From Pratylenchus scribneri (lineage: Eukaryota > Nematoda > Chromadorea > Rhabditida > Pratylenchidae), in NCBI GenBank assembly GCA_030063045.1, contig JAQSEB010000129.1, positions 310,001-374,000 on the forward strand: a stretch of 64,000 bases of DNA. The letters run 5' to 3'. The notes under the pieces are model-generated. The model did not search any database and was not told where the DNA came from. It was given only the letters and a program-made list of their open reading frames with translations. This document shows positions 49,265 through 62,320 of this stretch, in pieces. The translations under genes and the position numbers were made by a program. The first letter of the stretch is position 1; each line of letters begins with the position of its first letter.

Positions 49265-50933
49265 ATGAATATCAACTTTCAAATTCAACTTTTGCTGCTG
49301 TTTTTCCCGATCGTCCTTTTGGCTGAACACAGCTCAAATGATATTGATAAATTGCTTTTCGAATTTTTCAACAATATTGGACCAGAGGAAAAAGCGGAAC
49401 GTCTTATCAATTTGTTAGATCCCGTAAGCAAAAATTAATTTGCCTTATCCTCTCATTTTAGAAAAAAAATTTTATTTAGACAAATAGGATAAAAATTTAT
49501 ATTTAATTTTTGCACCAAAATTGGTTGGAGAAATACTTTTTATGCTTGAAAAAAATAATTTTAAACGCGGCTATTGAAGTTCATTCAAAACCAATGCAAT
49601 TTCTACTAAAAAAATATTAAAATACAAATTTAAAAACCAAAAATGGGACAACATTATCGTTATTTGAATTTTTCCTTCTAGCCGAGATTATATTAACATT
49701 TTTAAGAATATAATTTCCAAACAAAAATCAAATTTGATTATTTTCCCTTACCTTTTCTCAACCTTAAAATAAAATTTTTATAAAATGTTTAACTAATTCA
49801 AAACAGGTTGGCGGCATCAAAGCAGATAAATTCGATTCATACCTTGAATCTTACTTCAAAAGTGCTTATCATGGTTTTGAGAAAGCCGATGAAAATGAGG
49901 ATGGATGGATTGATAGTGTGGAAATAATAAATGTTAGAATGAAAACGCATAAAAACATGTTAAGCGAATATGAGATTGATCATCCAGAAGAAGACATTAA
50001 ATTTGGTTCAGATGAAATGGAAAATGAGAAGGTAGATTTAAAAATGTTTAAAAAATTTGGAAATACGTTTATCTTGTGCGATCTAATGCATATTTAGCAC
50101 AAATATATGAATTTCACCATTTTGTTTGTCATAGTAGGGGAAAGTAATCGGCAAAATTGATTTACCGTATTCAAAAATTTACCCTATTTGGCTACATTTT
50201 GATAAAATGCAAAAAATTCCGTATTCTAATACCATATTAGTTCTAAGTTGTTGCCATATTTCAATTATTTGTCGTACACAACAAAAACATATTACATCCG
50301 ACTCGAATACGAAAAGATAGAAATATTTAACAAAATTTGTGTTCATCGCATTCAATATTATTTAAAAATGCTATTGCCAAATAAAATAAAATGTTTTAAA
50401 TAGAAACTATTTTCTTTTTAGTTGGTCACGAAAATCAAGGCAAATGCCGTCAACAAAATTCGAGCAACTTTGAAGGGAGAAACTCAAATGAAACATTTTG
50501 ACAACATTATGGAGTCGCTAGAATTTATGGCTATTGTAAATTTCTTTGCAGGAGCAAATGAGGCAAGAATCTTATTTTAATAAATCAAAAATATTGGGGT
50601 CTATTGCACAAAACTCGAAAATAGAAAATGCAGTTTAATTCGCATTTATTTTTTAAATAAATTTAGGATTTGTCCGGCAAAATATTTCAACTCTATTAAT
50701 ATTTTAAATTATTAAAGGATGGCTCAATTAGTAAAATGCAATTTGACTATCTTCGCAAATATTTGCAATTCCTGAAACTTTTTGCGTTGAGTGCAGACAA
50801 AAACGAAGATGGAAAGGTCGACAAGCAGGAATTGCTGGAATTATTGATTGCGAATAAAAAAATACTGAAAGAATTTTGGCAACAGAAAAAATTGCCAGAT
50901 TCAAAGGAAGAAGAAGAGCATGAGGAACTGTGA
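49265..50933 (+). CDS. Secreted EF-hand protein with apparent frameshift
   Basis: Exons 49265-49423, 49808-50031, about 50422-50561 and about 50719-50933. A signal peptide (FQIQLLLLFFPIVLLAEH) is followed by helical sequence and EF-hand loops: ADENEDGWIDSVE, a degenerate ANEDGSISKMQF and ADKNEDGKVDKQEL. The protein ends EEEEHEEL, similar to an ER-retention tetrapeptide, which suggests a calumenin/reticulocalbin-like Ca-binding protein of the secretory pathway. Two oddities are visible. Exon 2 changes frame near 49859: the upstream reading ends in TTC AA and the EF-hand reading resumes at AGT GCT, one base short, and adding one base makes the exon a whole number of codons. The third intron starts with GC (GAG|GCAAGA). 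It may be a sequencing slip or a real inactivating deletion. Confidence 0.75.
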
Positions 50934-50959
50934 ATGTGATGAATATGGAAATATTTGAA

Positions 50960-51345
50960 ATGGGATAAGTTTATTTGCTTCCAAATTCGGTTTATTTTTG
51001 CACAAAAATTGACTATTTTTGTTTTTCCTTGGAAAACTTTTCTAGGGTTAGGGCTATGATTAGGGTTATGGTAGAGCCGGCATGGGTACTAGGGATAGGG
51101 TTAGGGGCTAGGCCATAAATTTGTTGAGTTATGGCCATTTTTGTGATAATGAGTTTTTTGGCCATAACTCTGTGTCCAATGAGTTAATTTAAGTGATCTA
51201 AACTGCTTTTAATAGCTTTTTTGTGGGCTATATTATACATTTTTATAGACAAAAATTTGACCAAGTTAAGGCCAAAAAACCATTTTTCGCAAAATTTGGT
51301 GCAAAAATAAACCGAATTTGGGAGACAAATAAACCGCTCGCATTT
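50960..51345. mobile_element. Foldback element, family 3
   Basis: An inverted copy of the element at 21785-22130, sharing GTTGAGTTATGGCCATTTTT and TTGGCCATAACTC. Outer arms are TTCGGTTTATTTTTGCACAA and its inverse near 51300, and the core is TAGGGTTAGGG-like. Confidence 0.7.
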
Positions 51346-52674
51346 GAAATGGAAATGAATTCAAATTAGAAAGATTTACTCCTATTCCAACTTATCTATT
51401 ATTTCCATAGTTTTTTTTTTCTTTTTTTTCCAACTTTGCATTCAAACCATTCCAATTTGATTAAGCTTTTCCTCCCCCAAACATTCCTCTAAAAGGAATA
51501 TAAATTTATTTGATCGGATTATTCATCTATAAAATTGGATTTTGTCCCATTTTGTGCGAAAATGATGGACACAAAATTGTCCATTAAAATGATGGAGCCA
51601 AAGGGGATGAAATATGATATTGAAAGGATAACAAGGGATGAAGCAGATTGACCTTTCTATAAACCCAAAATGAATAATTTGAATCGTTGGCTCCGGCGTT
51701 GGCCTAGCCGTTGGCTCCAAAAATTCTAATAATTTTCTATTCGTCAGAAAATCGTCAAATTATAATATCCGATACAGTAAAGTTCTGCTCTATTTTTTGG
51801 TATAAAAATTATTTTTTTAGTCAGGTAGAAAAAATTTTTTGAACGGACACAAAAATCCTACTCCTCTTGGAGCCAGTGCGTCATTAATATCGATCCCAAA
51901 AAATGAACTCACTAATGAATTAAATTAAAAATATAAGCATGAATTATATCTTCACACCATTTGAGAAATGCTTTTTGAATGAAAATTATTAAATTATCAT
52001 TCGCTAATTATTTTAGTCATTTGCGATAAATAATATGCATTCTTTATTATTGGAATTAAAAAAAGTACAATAATTAGATTTGCATCAGAAATGTTGTCAA
52101 TTTAAAATTATCGTAAAAAATACAAATATAATATTATTGTTACACAAATAAATTTAATAAGGCGGAAAAATATCTTTAAAAAAGTGGGAAATGCGAATCA
52201 CCATCTAAATAGGGAACATTGTTTACATATTTATATTTACATATGAAAATGTTGAAAATTAATAAATTCTGGAATTTATTAGATGTTATGCTAGTAAATT
52301 TTTGAAATCTCGACTTCTATAGGTCATATAGATTCGAGAATAGGTTCTTCCGACTAAACATGGTCGATTTAGTCCATGAAATTTCACTTTCAAAAAGTAT
52401 AAACTTATTTTGATTAGCTAAACCTTGTTTAAACCCAAACACGTTTTGGCTTATTTACTTCTGTCTAGGCCTTATTTTCGGTCTGAAGTTATTTCTTAGA
52501 TTAAATCGATCAAGTTAAATTGAATGAGCCAAATTTCAAACCACTACGAAGTAAAAAAAACCGAGATTTCCAAAATTTAGTAGGCCAGCATCTAGTAAAT
52601 TTTGGAATTTAATAATTTCCAATATTTACCGCAACACATAAAGTAAAAAAGGAAATGGAAAAGGGGGAAGGGAA
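51346..52674. other. Spacer with one foldback element
   Basis: No gene supported. It contains the family-2 element at 52270-52605; the rest is AT-rich. Confidence 0.5.
52270..52605. mobile_element. Foldback element, family 2
   Basis: Left arm includes GATTCGAGAATAGGTTC and ATGGTCGATTTAGTCCATGA; right arm ends CCAAAATTTAGTAGGCCAGC. The centre reads CCTTGTTTAAACCC. Confidence 0.75.
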
Positions 52675-55600
52675 TCATTTCTTGCACACAAACTCATCCG
52701 CATACCAATGGCATTCAATATTGGCCCATTGGCCATTGCCCGTGGCGGTGTACATTGCACCGCATTGGTTCACCTTTACACCATCCTTCGCCAATTGGTT
52801 GTTCGGATTCCATGGGGCCCAATTCCAATAGTCCAGCGGTTTGTCATCGGACCATTGGAATATGGCTGCCCCCACGGGAATGCCCTCATAGGTGCCATTG
52901 AATGAATATGGACTGGATAGGCCAATCCATATGGACGCTTCGCTTACATAGTTTAAGCCTGAGAAATTGTAAATTAATTTTAAAAATTTTTTTATTTATT
53001 TTACTGATTTTTTTGGAATTCAATTTTTCTATAATGGCTTAAAAATTAGATTAAATTTCCGCTTGAGTGTATTTTAGGGTATCAAAATGATTGAGCCAAA
53101 AAATTAGACGAAATATATAAAAAATATCTTATTTTTTGGAATATTTTGATGTTTTTTGGTCTATAATTTTATATAAATTCAAAAATAAATTGTAAAAAAT
53201 TATTTGAATTTTAATATTAAATAAAATAAAGGACAGACAAACCTTTGACGAAATCATTTTCCGCTTTACTATGGATTGACACCAATTTGGCACCCAATGA
53301 TCCGCAAGCTGTGTTGGCCTGAGTCCAAGTTTTAAATTCCCTGATTTTCTAAAAAGCAAGAAAGTTTTTTCTGTTAATTTTATTGGTTTAATAATATTAA
53401 ATCTGGCGAAAAAACACTTAAAATGACAAAAAGATTAATATCGTTTCAATGGTTTGTTCAAGACCTCCATACATATACCTACATTTTAAGAGGCGTCAAT
53501 TGGTATATAGTATGTGATAATTTGGTAAAAATTAGAGGGTAAAATTGCCTAAACCATCTTACTGTTTTTTTGGTAAAAATAATTTAAAATTAATTAAACC
53601 TAAACTAAATCATTATTAAGAATTCTCTATAGATTAAGTTTTTGTGTGTAAATCAAACTATTAAACCATTATATGTTTTGCTATTTTCACGATTTTTTGT
53701 CAAATTAAATCCTTATATTATTTAATTTAATTATTTAATAATTTTTTAAAAAACATGCCTTATAGCAATATTGATTAAATTGAGTCCATCCAGAATCACA
53801 AACGCGATCAGCTGATGAAAGGATGAAATTATGATATTTTTTGCATTAAGTAATTTTGCGAATTTTTGCATTTATTGATTTTTTTAAAGATATTTCTAGA
53901 AAAAAATTATCAATTTTTTTGTATTACCAAAATTTCCAATTTCCAATTTCCAATTTTTAATTTTTTTTTTTGATTATTTTTGGATTAAAAGTATAAATTT
54001 TAAACTCACATCCCGGATTGTTGCACTTGTAAAAATGACGCAGCTCGAATGCCGGGCCCAATGTAATGCCTTGGCTAACATAATGTTGTTGCCGATTTTT
54101 CACTTCCAAACAATCTGCCGTATGATAACTGTTCATCCAATCATTGGAACGTGAATTATGCATGAACAATTCCACATTCATTTTCAACGATTTGAATGGG
54201 AAAATATCTTGCAATCGTCGGAACCAAGTTACGGCATCCTCTTTTGTAATATTATGATTTGTGACTAGGCCACCGCCAACATGGTCTTGGAGGGCCAATT
54301 CAAATGGGCAAGTGGCCGCACTGGCGCATGCCGGAATTGAGGCACTAATTTTCACCGGGATTTGATTGAACATATACTTCCACTTTGATAAAATGATGTT
54401 GGCTTTGTCCGATGGCCACATTATGGGATTGTATTCAAAATCTACAAAATTCGCATAAACATTAGTTAATATAAATATAAATAATATTGGGTATTCGGAA
54501 AATTTTTTGCCATTTTTATAAATAAAAAGTAAAGATTAAAATTAAACCGATGTGATGATATCAATTTCAAAAATTTATAATCCCACCAAGTTTAATAACA
54601 AATTTTTTTAATTGATTTTTGGAAATTTTTTTTGTTTTTATAAAAAATTACAGATAATTTTTTTCGATGGGTTAAATTTGAAAATTTGGTAAAAATTGAA
54701 TCAAGCAAAATCATCAAAATTTTTATTATTAAATATTTTCAAGTGAGCTCTATAAAAAAATAAAATTTCAACCAAAACTTCTTATTTAAAAATAATAAAA
54801 GTAGTCGAAAAAAATTTTTTTTAATAAATTCGAAATATTAAAGAAAAGAATTGAATTTTTTATACCAAAAAAATTATTCTTAAAAATTAAATTTTTGATT
54901 TCTTATTTTTTAAATAGTTAAAAGGGCTATTTCTAATATACCATAATTAAATAAATAAATAAATAAAATTCTCACATGGTGACCACATGAAGGCACGATT
55001 CGGTACAATTGTATTTAAGTCAATCATTATCTTGGTCAAATAGTCCAAATATCCTTCCATCACATTACAATGCCAGGCATATTCCATGCCAACTTCCTGG
55101 TTAATGTACCTGTTAACGAAAATATGGGAATTAATAAGTTCTTTAATAGATGCTAGCCTAATAAATTTTGAAAATATCGGCTAATTGGTATGAGAAATTA
55201 AAGAAATAATTGAGAGAATGACTCAACAATATTCGGCATGATCGATATATTATATAAAATTTCAATTTCAGACATGAAATAAGGCTCAAAAAAAGTTAGT
55301 AAACTAAAATAGGTTTGTGTTTAAAAACGGTTTAATTGTTCAAATCTAGCTTAAAAATTGTTTGAAATTAGAATTTCATAGTCTAAATCGACGCTGCCGA
55401 TTTAAATGTGCCCATCTCGATTCCAAAGGCTGTCTAGAAGCCCAAATTTCCTAAATTAACTAGGCCAGCACCCAGCATTCAATAGCGTAACCGCCCAGTT
55501 AATTCCCATGGGGAATTATTTTTCATTCTCTCAAAAAAAAGTTGAATGAATTATAGCGAATTACATAGAGTTTTAGGGAACTAAGAAAACGCATACTTTT

Positions 55601-56769
55601 TTAAAGTTCATCTGATGAGAGGAGCTATGGGTTCTATTGAGGATGGGTAAATATTAGAGTGTAGGGAATTAAAAAATTATTTTATATAACTTACCATTCC
55701 CATTTGACATTCGGATTGGAAGAAGTGGCAACTTTAGCAGCAAATTGTTTGGCAATTGCAATTTGACGAAGGCGAAGATTATTCCTCCACTGCTGATTAG
55801 CAATGCCATCAATGTAGGCATGCCAAAAGCCGGATGGCACGCCCATTTGTTGGAAACTGCCAACAAAAATCCGGGCAAATGTGCACGGACCATTGCCTCC
55901 CGGGAAAAATTTCAATAACGGTTCCACCTTGTCCCAGAGGAGAACATCATTTGTGGTGGACTCGGGTGGATCAGCCAATTTGTTGGCGGCCGTGTCAATT
56001 TTGACAATGTCCCCAATGACCAAGTGATCGACTACTTGATTTTGACCTGTTGAATAGCGATGGTGCTGGCAAATATGTGTCAATTGTTGTTCAATTGTTT
56101 CCAGTGGCCACCAGCCTTCAACCTGGATTAGGGATATGAGAGCGATTTATCAAAAAATCGTAAAATGAATTTCGGAAATTCCAAAAATTTTTAAAAATCA
56201 TAAATCAAAATTTCAGACTGTCCAAAATTTTCTAAAATTCGTAAATCGAAATTTCGAAAAGTCCTAAAATTTTTGAAAATTTTAAATTTTCGGTGCCAAA
56301 AATATCCATAATTTCGAACAGAAACGAAATAAATGGAACAAAATTTTCATAAATAATTTTAGACTTTTTATTCATATATATTTTAAAATGAATTTATTCA
56401 GCAAAGATAATATTTTTGCCCAAAAAGTGATTTATTGCTATATAGGCATAAAATGAGAAAAAAAGAAAAATTTGAAAAGGTTTAGTGTCAAAAATTCAAA
56501 ATAAATAGAATGATTTTCGATTTTTCGACAAAATTTTTGAAAATTATGATCGTAAATTTGGTGGGTCAAAAAATTTCGAAAATCGTTTAAGGAATTTTCA
56601 TGTAACAAATGGTCGAAATTTTTAATCGAAATAAAATAAAATGAAAATCCAATTCATCCCTGACCTGAATGAACAGTCCAATCGGGCCTGGTCCATTGGA
56701 AGTGATAATCGAAATGGCGAATTCGGATAGGATAAATAAAATAAATAAAATTGTATATAAAAAAGTCAT
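52675..56769 (-). CDS. Secreted protein: unassigned domain fused to C-type lectin
   Basis: Seven minus-strand exons: 56769-56665, ~56124-~55692, ~55107-~54976, ~54440-~54012, ~53824-~53762, ~53349-~53242 and ~52960-52675. All junctions close in phase; one intron begins with GC (TATAAG|GCATG near 53760). A signal peptide (YTILFILFILSEFAISI) leads into about 360 residues I cannot place. These include WWPLETIEQQL, NGPCTFARIFVGSFQQMG, EWYINQEVGMEYAWHC, IVPNRAFMWSP, ALQDHVGGGLVTNHNI and LKMNVELFMH. The spacing of Glu/Asp-Trp motifs suggests a TIM-barrel hydrolase (DUF4434-like is one guess). The carboxyl end is a C-type lectin domain: CDSGWTQFNQYCYK, TACGSLGAKLVSIHS, IWIGLSS, WSDDKPLDYWNWAPWNPNN and GQWANIECHWYADEFVC. 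It probably acts on or binds extracellular glycans; that is inference. Confidence 0.75.
53395..53725. mobile_element. Foldback element, family 1, diverged
   Basis: AAATCTGGCGAAAAAACAC at the left, GTCAAATTAAATCC at the right, and a partial inner signature AGAGGCGTCAATTGGTATAT. It lies in an intron of the lectin-fusion gene. Confidence 0.55.
55130..55500. mobile_element. Foldback element, family 2
   Basis: Left GATGCTAGCCTAATAAATTT, right ACTAGGCCAGCACCC, inner AAAATTTCAATTTCAGACAT / AGAATTTCATAGTCTAAATC. It lies in an intron of the lectin-fusion gene. Confidence 0.65.
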
Positions 56770-57124
56770 ATTTGAATTTGAATTTTGTTAATAAATTTAT
56801 AATAAATTTGAGGCTTTTTATATGACCGAAATTTATGTTTACTATTTCGAACTCAAAATGCACTCTTGAATGGAAGAAAAAAATTTGAATATTTTTTATT
56901 TGGGTTGATGAGTAAAATTTTATGTGGAAATAATATTTACCATCCAAACATATGCACAAACAAAAGTATAAATAACATAATAAATTTACTGCGGATTTGT
57001 CTGGAATAATTTAAAGTGCAATGTTGATTTTGATTTTAGTCAAATTTCAGACAAAAATTGACCAATTAATTAATATATTAACTCATGATATTTATCAATT
57101 TCAAAAATAATTTTTTTAATATAG

Positions 57125-58164
57125 CATGCAATAAAAGATAAAATTGACAAAGAGGACAGGGAGAGGGAAGAAGAAAGGAAGAAAGTGAACGAAATCATGG
57201 AACAAGTTATAGAATTGAATAGAAATTGCAATCGCCCAATTGACCCAAACATTGTTCGTATATTAAAAAAATTTTAAATTTCCCTTTTTAAAAATAAAAT
57301 TTAGGAAAAATAAAAAAATCATTTTTTAATAATATTTTATATTAAATTTATTTATTTAATTATTTTTTGACAGCCAACAGACAGAATGCGCCCTCTGGAA
57401 CTTCTTAATAGCACCCGCTCTTATAATCCCGAAGAACAAGGATATGGTGATATTAAATATACGCTGGAACAAGCACAACGAAAATTGGAACGTGCTCGTG
57501 AAATGAAAGTATGCTATGAAAATGGGGTTGAAAATTTTTGATATACAGATAATGAAAAATAAGCGATTGAAGACATCCACCAAAATGATTGGTTTTGGTT
57601 AACTTCCTTTCCCTCCTGATATCTTATTTTTAGAAATTCATCCTTTAAATAAATTCACTAAAATTTAAAAATTTTTGGATCAAAAAATAAAATTAAGGGA
57701 AAAAGTGAGAGGCCGAAAAATAAGGCAAAAAATAGAGACATTCATTTATTTTTAATTTTTTCGGTTCTGATTCATAAGCTTATTTGTTACAAGTTTCTCG
57801 CCTGCAATATAAAATTGTCAAAATATCTTCAAATTTTTAACATAAGTTTTACTATCCCCAAATCAAAATTAATTATTACCCTAAAGCCTAAACAATGTTT
57901 ACAATATTAGTTAGTAATATAATTGCGATTAATTTTAATTAAAATTATTCTTTCCATTCCCATATAAGAATGCGGAATATATGACTACAATCGAAAGTGC
58001 TGCAATTGTCAGAGCGATTGGGGATGATGAAGACGACAAAAATTTTAGTAAAGTCAAAATTCAAAAAAAATATCGATGGGAATGTTGAAAATCCATTAGA
58101 TGTTGATAAGGAGAAGGACGGCGGAAATTTTCATATAATGGAAATAATTGATGATGAGAAATAA
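57125..58164 (+). CDS. Coiled-coil/charged protein, start not found
   Basis: Exons 57125-57253, 57374-57508, 57969-58047 and 58100-58164 join in phases 0, 0 and 1 and end in TAA. The sequence is highly charged and helical: KIDKEDREREEERKKVNEIM, VIELNRNCNRPIDPNI, then RSYNPEEQGYGDIKYTLEQA with RKLERAREMK, IVRAIGDDEDDKNF and an acidic end MEIIDDEK. A coiled coil is likely. The first exon begins at an acceptor and I could not find the initiator exon between it and the divergent lectin-fusion gene (start 56769). I do not recognise the family; a nuclear or cytoskeletal role cannot be separated. Confidence 0.55.
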
Positions 58165-58541
58165 TTATTTAGACAATTTTAATTTTATAATATTATTGAT
58201 AATGCATTTGTCAAACTTAAAAATCATTATAATTATTATAGAAAAATAAAATGGAATTGCCAACAAATGCCGTCAATATTTTCCACTAATATAAATCCAA
58301 TGGTGATGTCAATTTATTTATTATTTAATGGACGTATAAAAAAGTAATATGATAATTTGAAATCTTATATTTGAAATTATCCAGTAAATATATTAATAAT
58401 AAGCAAAATTGTAACCGGGCTAAATATAAAGATAAGATTTGGTAAATTTAATTTATCTTTTTTAAAAAATTTGCAAAAAATTTAAGATTGTGATGCAATT
58501 TTTTCGTTTAGGAATTATCTTTTTTTTTCCAGACTTCAACA

Positions 58542-59257
58542 TCATTGAATTCCGGGTACAACCTCAGGTTTACCATCATCGTCAACAGCATTGCATGCCT
58601 CCAATTGAAAATTTTCTCCATCTCCTGAACACGTATCTGCAATTTCCTGCCTTTTCGAATTATCACTGATGAATGCTGCAGCCAAATTAACACACATCAA
58701 AAAACCTTGCCACTTTTGATTCATTTCAGCACATCCTGTATTTTAAAATTTTTAAGAGCCATATTAATTATTATAAAATAAATTTTTCTTTCCACTTACC
58801 ACTAGTATAATTTTTCTGGCATTCTTCAGAAACAATATCGTTAATTTTAATTGCAGTTTCGTTTACGGGTTCGATCCATTCACCATATGCTATTTTTGTG
58901 GCATCATCATACTGATTTGGTAAAAAATAATTTCAGGAATTTATGACATAATTCGAAAAAAAACTTACAACGCATTTCCTTTCAAACCATACAGACCCAT
59001 TTTGTGTGAAAAAGCGACGTTCTCCATTGATCTTAAATATGATATATTTATTAATAATTACGGCAAATTTATACAAGCAAATTGGAGCGACTTCTGATAC
59101 GAATTGTATGGTACCAATCATCAATTTTGTTATAATTTAGTTTGCCGGGTTCATGCCAGGGATTGAATATGCGGTCACATGCACAAATTAAATGTGATTC
59201 CAGAGGTTTTTCCGGTTCTATAGCATCCGCTGAAGCAATTAAAAAATTACTTTTCAT
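58542..59257 (-). CDS. Cys-rich exons, possibly the tail of the astacin gene
   Basis: Minus-strand exons about 59250-59090, 59085-58970, 58917-58799 and 58738-58542, ending in TGA after GKPEVVPGIQ. Blocks are HLICACDRIFNPWHEPG, INGERRFFTQNGSVWFERKC, TKIAYGEWIEPVNETAIKIN, EECQKNYTSGCAEMNQKWQG and DTCSGDGENFQLEACNAVDD. Cysteines are evenly spaced and N-glycosylation sites occur, so the segment is extracellular. It could be a separate secreted protein starting at ATG 59257 or the carboxyl region of the astacin upstream. The junction between the first two blocks near 59090 does not close in one frame. No family recognised. Confidence 0.45.
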
Positions 59258-59589
59258 ATCTCCGAATAATTATAAATTTTTAATTTATTTAAATTAAAAT
59301 AATTTAATATTTATTATTTTGGATTTTGATGGATTTATCATTGTAGAAGCAAAATTTCTTTCTAAATTTTATAACGTTAATTCCCCTAAAACAATGAATT
59401 TGCTCAGACATCTTGCCGAAAATATCAGTATATTTGATTACATCATAAAGTATGTCCTATTCATTTTCCATTTAAAATCTATACTCCCCCCCCCCCCCCC
59501 TTACAAATAATATCCTTATTAGTTTTTATTTATATTCAAATAGTTCCATGTTCAATATTATGTATAATATAAAATAAAAATATATAATA

Positions 59590-62139
59590 AAATATTCACG
59601 TGTTACGTAGGTGAGCTTAAATTGTTGCGAATCGCTATTCCTTTTCATTGTGATCACTGCATCTACTCCAGGCTCCAACATGAAAATGGATGGTACGGCT
59701 GAGGGGCAACACAATCTTGCACCTATGATTTTATTCAAATTATGTATGTTAATACAACTTATTAAAATTTTTATTATATAAAAAAATATATAATAACACA
59801 GGGAAGCAAATTGATATTATATTTAAATTGATTGTATGATTAAAATATAATTAATAAGTAATAACTTTCAAAGATGATGAAATAATTGCTATTTAATTTG
59901 GTGAAAATCAATGAGAATCTAACCCAATAACCAATTTATACTTTTTAAAATTATCCTAAAACTATGCCCAATATTTTTAGCTATATATCCTGTAAGAATG
60001 GATCTTAGATTCGCATTTGACAGTAAACTTTTACACCAAAATAATGCATTTTATTTGTAGGGAATTAATCGCTAGGATGTTGTCGAAATAAACATTATAA
60101 AAATATTACTTATTTAATAATAACTAATAAATATGAATCTAAATTAGTATTCAAAGAAAATGACCATTTTTAAATAAAAAGGTGTTGTAAATGTCATTAA
60201 TAAAATAATGTTTTCTGACCCTAAATCCTAAATGAATAATAATCCTAAATCCTAAATGAATAATAATATTTAAAAAATACCTCGGGAAGTTCTGTCATTT
60301 TTCATATGCACTTCCAAATAACTCTCCTCCTTACATAGTTCACTGCAATCAAAATCCAATTTTACAATTCGAATTTCAATCCGTTGAGTGAGCAGTTCGG
60401 TCTGAAATAATTGTAATGAACCTTGCGGACCATCTTCAAATCACCTTGATTGACCATACGCAATATGTTGCACCATTCATCTCCGGACTTGTCTCAATAT
60501 GTTGGGCAGTTGTTTTGGCAAAACGGCGCTCAGATTGGCATTTATCATCTAAAATTTGTATAAAGTTAATTAGAATGCTGTATTTAGCCAATTTTGCATT
60601 GGTTTTATTGATAATTAATAAAAATATGTTTATCATAATATATCTTATATAATAGTTCATACTTTTTAAACAAAATTTATTATAGAGAAAATTTGTTTCA
60701 ATCTATGTAATTCTTTTCAATTCTCAACAAAAAGGTGTATTTTTTCTAAAAATATTTTAATAAACTAGTGAAAACATTTTATTAATAACTAAAATAATAA
60801 TTTACCTCCTGTACGATATCTATCGCATTTTGTTCCATCAAAACCATCTGGGCATCGGCATTTTGTGCAATCCAAAGGATCGGGATAGCCACCATTAGCA
60901 CATATCAAGTCAGTTTTAGTGCATATATCTGCAGTTTTCTTTTGAATTTACTTACAAGAAATATTTTGTAAATAGCTTAATTAGTTTAAGTAAAAAATTT
61001 TCCTTTCAATGTGTTATAAATAAATTGCCAAATAACAAAATTGCTAAAATGTTACTTTACATTTATATGAAAATTCTTTCTAATAATTCCTTCTTTGTCA
61101 ATACAATACTCTATCTATTATTAAATAAGATTTATATTTTTTATGCCCTCAGAATAAAATTGAAAAATAGCTTCAAATTATTTTTCGATTGATGAGTCTT
61201 ATATCGCTATATTTAATGTAAATAAATGATTATCCTGATTTCTGTGATTCTGTACCTAAATTTGTTAACATCAATAAATTCAAAAGATCAAATTTTATGC
61301 CATTGTAAATCATATTAATAGTTTAATACTCTAATCTCCCACATTGTGAAACTTTTTAGTGTATTAAGAAAAAGAATTATCAATAATTCAATTACCGTCA
61401 CAATAAATACGATTTAGAAGTTTAACATCCTTAAATGACGGTTTAACCCGTTGGCCCATTGTATGTTGATATGCACGTTCCCTGGCAATAATCGTAAAAC
61501 TTAAAAATGGCTTGTTAATTTTTGCAAAAATTATTTTAATTTTTACCCCCCTTCATTCTTGTGAGCAGCATATCCTTTGTAATGCATGATTGAGCCAAAA
61601 TCATATGGTGTATCAAGATTCTTCGCTTCATCATCGTTCCAAAATTGAAGTAAATTGCCAAGAGGCTGGAAAAACAATAATATTAGTAAACAGTGTTGAC
61701 AAATGGCCATCTTTATTTTGTAATTTTAAACCATAAAACATGATGATTTAGAGTAGTACTTTTTTCAACAATTCCATCATTATTTTAGGTGTAATAAGAG
61801 TAGTTCAAAATCGGTTTCGGTTTGAGAAAACCGTTGTGTTTTCAAACCTAAAATTGGGAATTTTGCTCAAAATAACCGAAAATAGGAGGAAATCGAAACC
61901 GAAAACCGACTATTTTTTCAAAAAACGAAACCTGGTTTTGCCAAAATCCGGTTAATTAGCCGAATTTGAACTACTCTAGTAATAATATAGAAGAAAAATT
62001 CACCCAAAAATAATATTAAAAATAAAATTATACAATAGGTTTTATTTCTGCCCAATTAATCTAGACAAAATCGTCTCGATCACTTCGCGTTTGTTCATGA
62101 TGAAATCCTAATCTATGCATAACTTCATGTGCGATTTCC
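59590..62139 (-). CDS. Astacin metalloprotease with EGF and CUB, amino end missing
   Basis: Minus-strand exons in order. About 62139-62065: zinc-binding motif [20 protein letters not shown], exactly HExxHxxGFxHE. About 61665-61550: [20 protein letters not shown] with the Met-turn SIMHY. About 61500-61397: [20 protein letters not shown] and KLLNRIYCD. About 60920-60808: an EGF-like module [20 protein letters not shown]. Then about 60550-60410, about 60395-60283 and about 59722-59600: a CUB-type domain ([40 protein letters not shown]). This is the astacin-EGF-CUB layout of nematode NAS proteins, secreted zinc endopeptidases acting on cuticle and matrix. The signal peptide, propeptide and first part of the catalytic domain are not present to the right, where an inverted-repeat element and a retroelement envelope gene lie instead. 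Confidence 0.8.
59756..60280. other. Intron-like AT-rich stretch
   Basis: Between two CUB exons of the astacin gene. It contains a 20-bp direct repeat (ATCCTAAATGAATAATAAT-type at 60225-60265) and nothing else recognisable. Confidence 0.4.
61795..61980. mobile_element. MITE-like element with AGAGTAGTTC ends
   Basis: Ends AGAGTAGTTCAAA and TTTGAACTACTCT. The interior is made of inverted CGGTTTCGGTTT / AAACCGAAA runs. It lies in an astacin intron. A relative with similar AACCGAA arrays occupies 62165-62320. Confidence 0.65.
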
Positions 62140-62164
62140 TGAAATTTCTTCATCATCAATAGAT

Positions 62165-62320
62165 CACCAATAGGGTTGCTCAAAGTCGGTTAACCGAACC
62201 GAAACCGAAACCGAAAACCGGGTTTTTTGGCCCAAAAACCGAAACCGAAACCGAGATCCGAAAACCGCGAAAACCGAAAACCGAGGGTCCAAACCGACGG
62301 TTTTTCGGTTTTTAATTTTC
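62165..62320. repeat. AACCGAA-rich repeat element
   Basis: Starts AGGGTTGCTCAAAGTCGGTT and continues as tandem AACCGAAACCG units that turn into GGTTTTTCGGTTTTT at the right end. It is closely related in sequence style to the element at 61795-61980. Confidence 0.6.
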
